From: Brucella cytisi
GTDB lineage: Bacteria > Pseudomonadota > Alphaproteobacteria > Rhizobiales > Rhizobiaceae
Assembly (NCBI GenBank): GCA_012103075.1
Contig: JAAVLQ010000001.1
Coordinates: forward strand, 496,001 to 560,000
Reading direction: 5' to 3'
DNA length: 64,000 nt
In this document: one piece after another, positions 62,690 to 64,000 of the stretch
How positions within the stretch are numbered: the stretch's first letter is position 1
How the letters are laid out: each line of letters begins with the position of its first letter
The notes under the pieces: generated by a model
Seen by the model: the letters and a program-made list of their open reading frames with translations, nothing else
Told to the model about the DNA's origin: nothing
Databases searched by the model: none
Position numbers and translations under genes: made by a program

Positions 62690-62873
62690 TGGACAAAACC
62701 GTACAGAAGCCGGCCGACAACGAATTGGAGCTGATTGTTCCTACGGAACACCAGAAGCGAGCCCAGCGCAATCGCTCCGGGGACTGGCAATTGCCTTGGC
62801 GCTGTTCGTGCTACTTGTCTACATCGGTACGATTGCGAAACTGGGCGTGAACGTTCTGGTACGGCCGATCTAG
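62689..62873 (+). CDS. Small cox-operon membrane protein (CoxF-like)
   Basis: About 61 residues after correcting one indel near 62775: [27 protein letters not shown], then SLRGLAIALALFVLLVYIGTIAKLGVNVLVRP with a single membrane helix. It shares TAATG with ctaB, so translation is coupled. It lies between ctaB and ctaG as in many Rhizobiales, where such small proteins are often called CoxF. Function is not established to my knowledge. Confidence 0.72.
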
Positions 62874-62874
62874 C

Positions 62875-62938
62875 TTGTCCCCCAAAGATGGGAGCCGGGT
62901 TTGGGCTAAGGACATGCATAAATACAATGGTTTAAAGC
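62875..62938. repeat. Intergenic repeat, family B (copy 3)
   Basis: TTGTCCCCCAAAGATGGGAG ... GGGTTTGGG...AAGGACAT matches the first half of the copies at 31811 and 63618. It lies between the small cox protein and ctaG. Confidence 0.65.
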
Positions 62939-62994
62939 CTGTCATATGAAGCAGATAATACACGATACGCTTTAAACTTAACCGGGAGGAGAAA

Positions 62995-63606
62995 ATGGCG
63001 GATCAGCAGGAAAAGGATCAAAAGCTAAAGAAGCAACAGCGCTCCAATGCGACGATTGCTTTTGCATGCCTGTCTTTCTTTGTCTGCATGATCGGTGCAG
63101 CCTACGCCTCCGTTCCACTCTACCGCATTTTCTGTCAGGTGACGGGTTATGGCGGCACGACGCAGCGGGTGGAGCAATATTCGGATACTATCCTCGACAA
63201 AACTATCAAGGTGCGTTTCGACGCGAATACGGCCAATGGACTGGCATGGGATTTCAAGCCCGTACAGCGCGAGGTCACGGTTCGCATCGGCGAAACGACG
63301 ATGATCAAGTATGAAGCGCGTAACCTGTTCGATCAGCCGACCTATGGTCGCGCGAGCTTCAACGTAGCGCCGTGTCGGGCAGGAGCTTACTTCAACAAGG
63401 TTGAATGCTTCTGTTTTACGGATACGACCCTGCAGCCGGGCGAAGACATGGAAATGCCGGTGGTGTTCTTTGTTGATCCGGAGATCGTCAACGATCCCGA
63501 TCTGAAAGACGTCAAGACGATCACGCTGTCCTATACATTCTTTCCGATTGAAAAGCCGAAGCCGGTCGCAAATGCCAAGGCCGAGACGCCAACCAACGGA
63601 AGCTGA
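62995..63606 (+). CDS. ctaG: Cytochrome c oxidase assembly protein CtaG (Cox11)
   Basis: 203 residues, intact. Copper chaperone for the CuB centre of subunit I. One N-terminal membrane helix ([23 protein letters not shown]), then [42 protein letters not shown] (CFCF copper site) and VFFVDPEI...LSYTFFP. AGGAGGAG precedes the ATG. The Cys in NVAPCRAG is unusual; other Cox11 proteins I recall have SPxxAG there. It could be a base error. Confidence 0.93.
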   Translation: MADQQEKDQKLKKQQRSNATIAFACLSFFVCMIGAAYASVPLYRIFCQVTGYGGTTQRVEQYSDTILDKTIKVRFDANTANGLAWDFKPVQREVTVRIGETTMIKYEARNLFDQPTYGRASFNVAPCRAGAYFNKVECFCFTDTTLQPGEDMEMPVVFFVDPEIVNDPDLKDVKTITLSYTFFPIEKPKPVANAKAETPTNGS

Positions 63607-63617
63607 TGCCTCAGCGC

Positions 63618-63715
63618 ATGTCTCCCGAAACTGGAAATCGGTTTCAGCCGACATGCGCATAAAACAAGAAGATTGAGCATTTCCAATGATCCAGGGGACA
63701 CACGAAATGCTCTAG
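63618..63715. repeat. Intergenic repeat, family B (copy 4)
   Basis: ATGTCTCCCGAAACTGGAAA ... GGTTTCAGCCGACAT hairpin, then AGCATTTCC ... GAAATGCTC second hairpin. The most complete copy of this family in the window, placed between ctaG and coxC. Confidence 0.75.
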
Positions 63716-63867
63716 CGGCGCATAATGCCGCAAAGACAAAACACTGAAGCGGTTTTATTCTGATAAGAAATACCGCTTGTTACAGATAGACTTGCTTGGC
63801 ACCGTGTTAGCGGTTTAAGCAGGAAGGTACGAGAGAGGAGCCCCTAAGGGGATTTACGGGGAGAGAC

Positions 63868-64000
63868 ATGGCCGACGTTCATCAGAAAAATCACGACTAT
63901 CATATTATCGCGCCCAGCCCTTGGCCGTTCCTGAGCTCGGTGGGTGCATTCGTGCTTGCCGTCGGCGGTATTGCCTGGATGCGTTACATCAATGCCGGTG
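63868..64000 (+). CDS. coxC: Cytochrome c oxidase subunit III, 3'-truncated by window end
   Basis: From ATG 63868: MADVHQKNHDYHIIAPSPWPFLSSVGAFVLAVGGIAWMRYINAG, the CoxC start with its first membrane helix. GGGGAGAGA precedes the ATG. The rest lies beyond the window. Distal gene of the cox cluster here. Confidence 0.93.
   Translation, partial: MADVHQKNHDYHIIAPSPWPFLSSVGAFVLAVGGIAWMRYINAG

Overview
The window looks like chromosome I of a Brucella/Ochrobactrum-type alphaproteobacterium (Hyphomicrobiales, Brucellaceae). This rests on the gene content and order (rpsF-rpsR-DUF2232-rplI; dnaB-radA-cvpA-purF; fabD-fabG-acpP-fabF-mltG-yicC-gmk; coxB-coxA-ctaB-small ORF-ctaG-coxC), an IalB-family invasion protein, a PliC/MliC-type lysozyme inhibitor, and two families of short palindromic intergenic repeats. 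It is almost entirely core housekeeping DNA. I see no tRNA or rRNA gene, no transposase or phage gene, and no CRISPR array.

The dominant technical feature is that about 40 of roughly 66 protein genes are split by one or more single-base indels, very often in G/C or A/T homopolymers. They include genes that cannot be dispensable (glyS, dnaB, rplI, rpsF, fabD, fabF, purD, psd, pssA, coxA). In each case the product resumes in another frame. I therefore treat them as one gene each and give the outer coordinates; the breaks are most simply read as sequencing or assembly errors. Only the GGDEF remnant near 12.4-12.9 kb looks like a real pseudogene.

Layout. 0-10.5 kb: 3' part of glyS, a small exported protein, Sua5-type tRNA threonylcarbamoyl-AMP synthase, an FAD-linked hydroxyacid dehydrogenase, a Rhizobiales-type hypothetical, an enoyl-CoA hydratase/acyl-CoA dehydrogenase pair, purD. 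10.5-22.2 kb: ubiA, pdxH, the GGDEF remnant, a surface lipoprotein, a DnaJ-type chaperone, fabI, a histidine phosphatase, a metallophosphoesterase, DUF1344, aroC, ribB, a histone-deacetylase-like hydrolase, xseB, DedA, YeaQ. 22.3-31.3 kb: YidB-like, pirin, dxs, TlyA-type and RumA-type RNA methyltransferases, aspartate racemase, LOG family, lysozyme inhibitor, LysM protein. 31.4-37 kb: an ArsR repressor with a palindromic operator next to an Atm1-like ABC exporter, psd-pssA, an AAA kinase-like gene, an SDR. 37-48 kb (mostly minus strand): purF, cvpA, radA, dnaB, a purine nucleoside permease-like protein, cyclopropane fatty-acid synthase, ribosomal proteins L9, S18, S6. 48-56 kb: fatty-acid synthesis genes, mltG, yicC, gmk, a CatB-like acetyltransferase, and a minus-strand pair made of a small membrane protein and a barstar-like protein. 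56-64 kb: tldD, ialB and the aa3 cytochrome oxidase operon, cut by the window end inside coxC.

Functional themes are lipid and isoprenoid supply (fab genes, psd/pssA, cfa, dxs, ubiA), purine synthesis (purD, purF), aromatic and riboflavin biosynthesis, replication and translation, and aerobic respiration (cox operon with its haem O and copper assembly factors).
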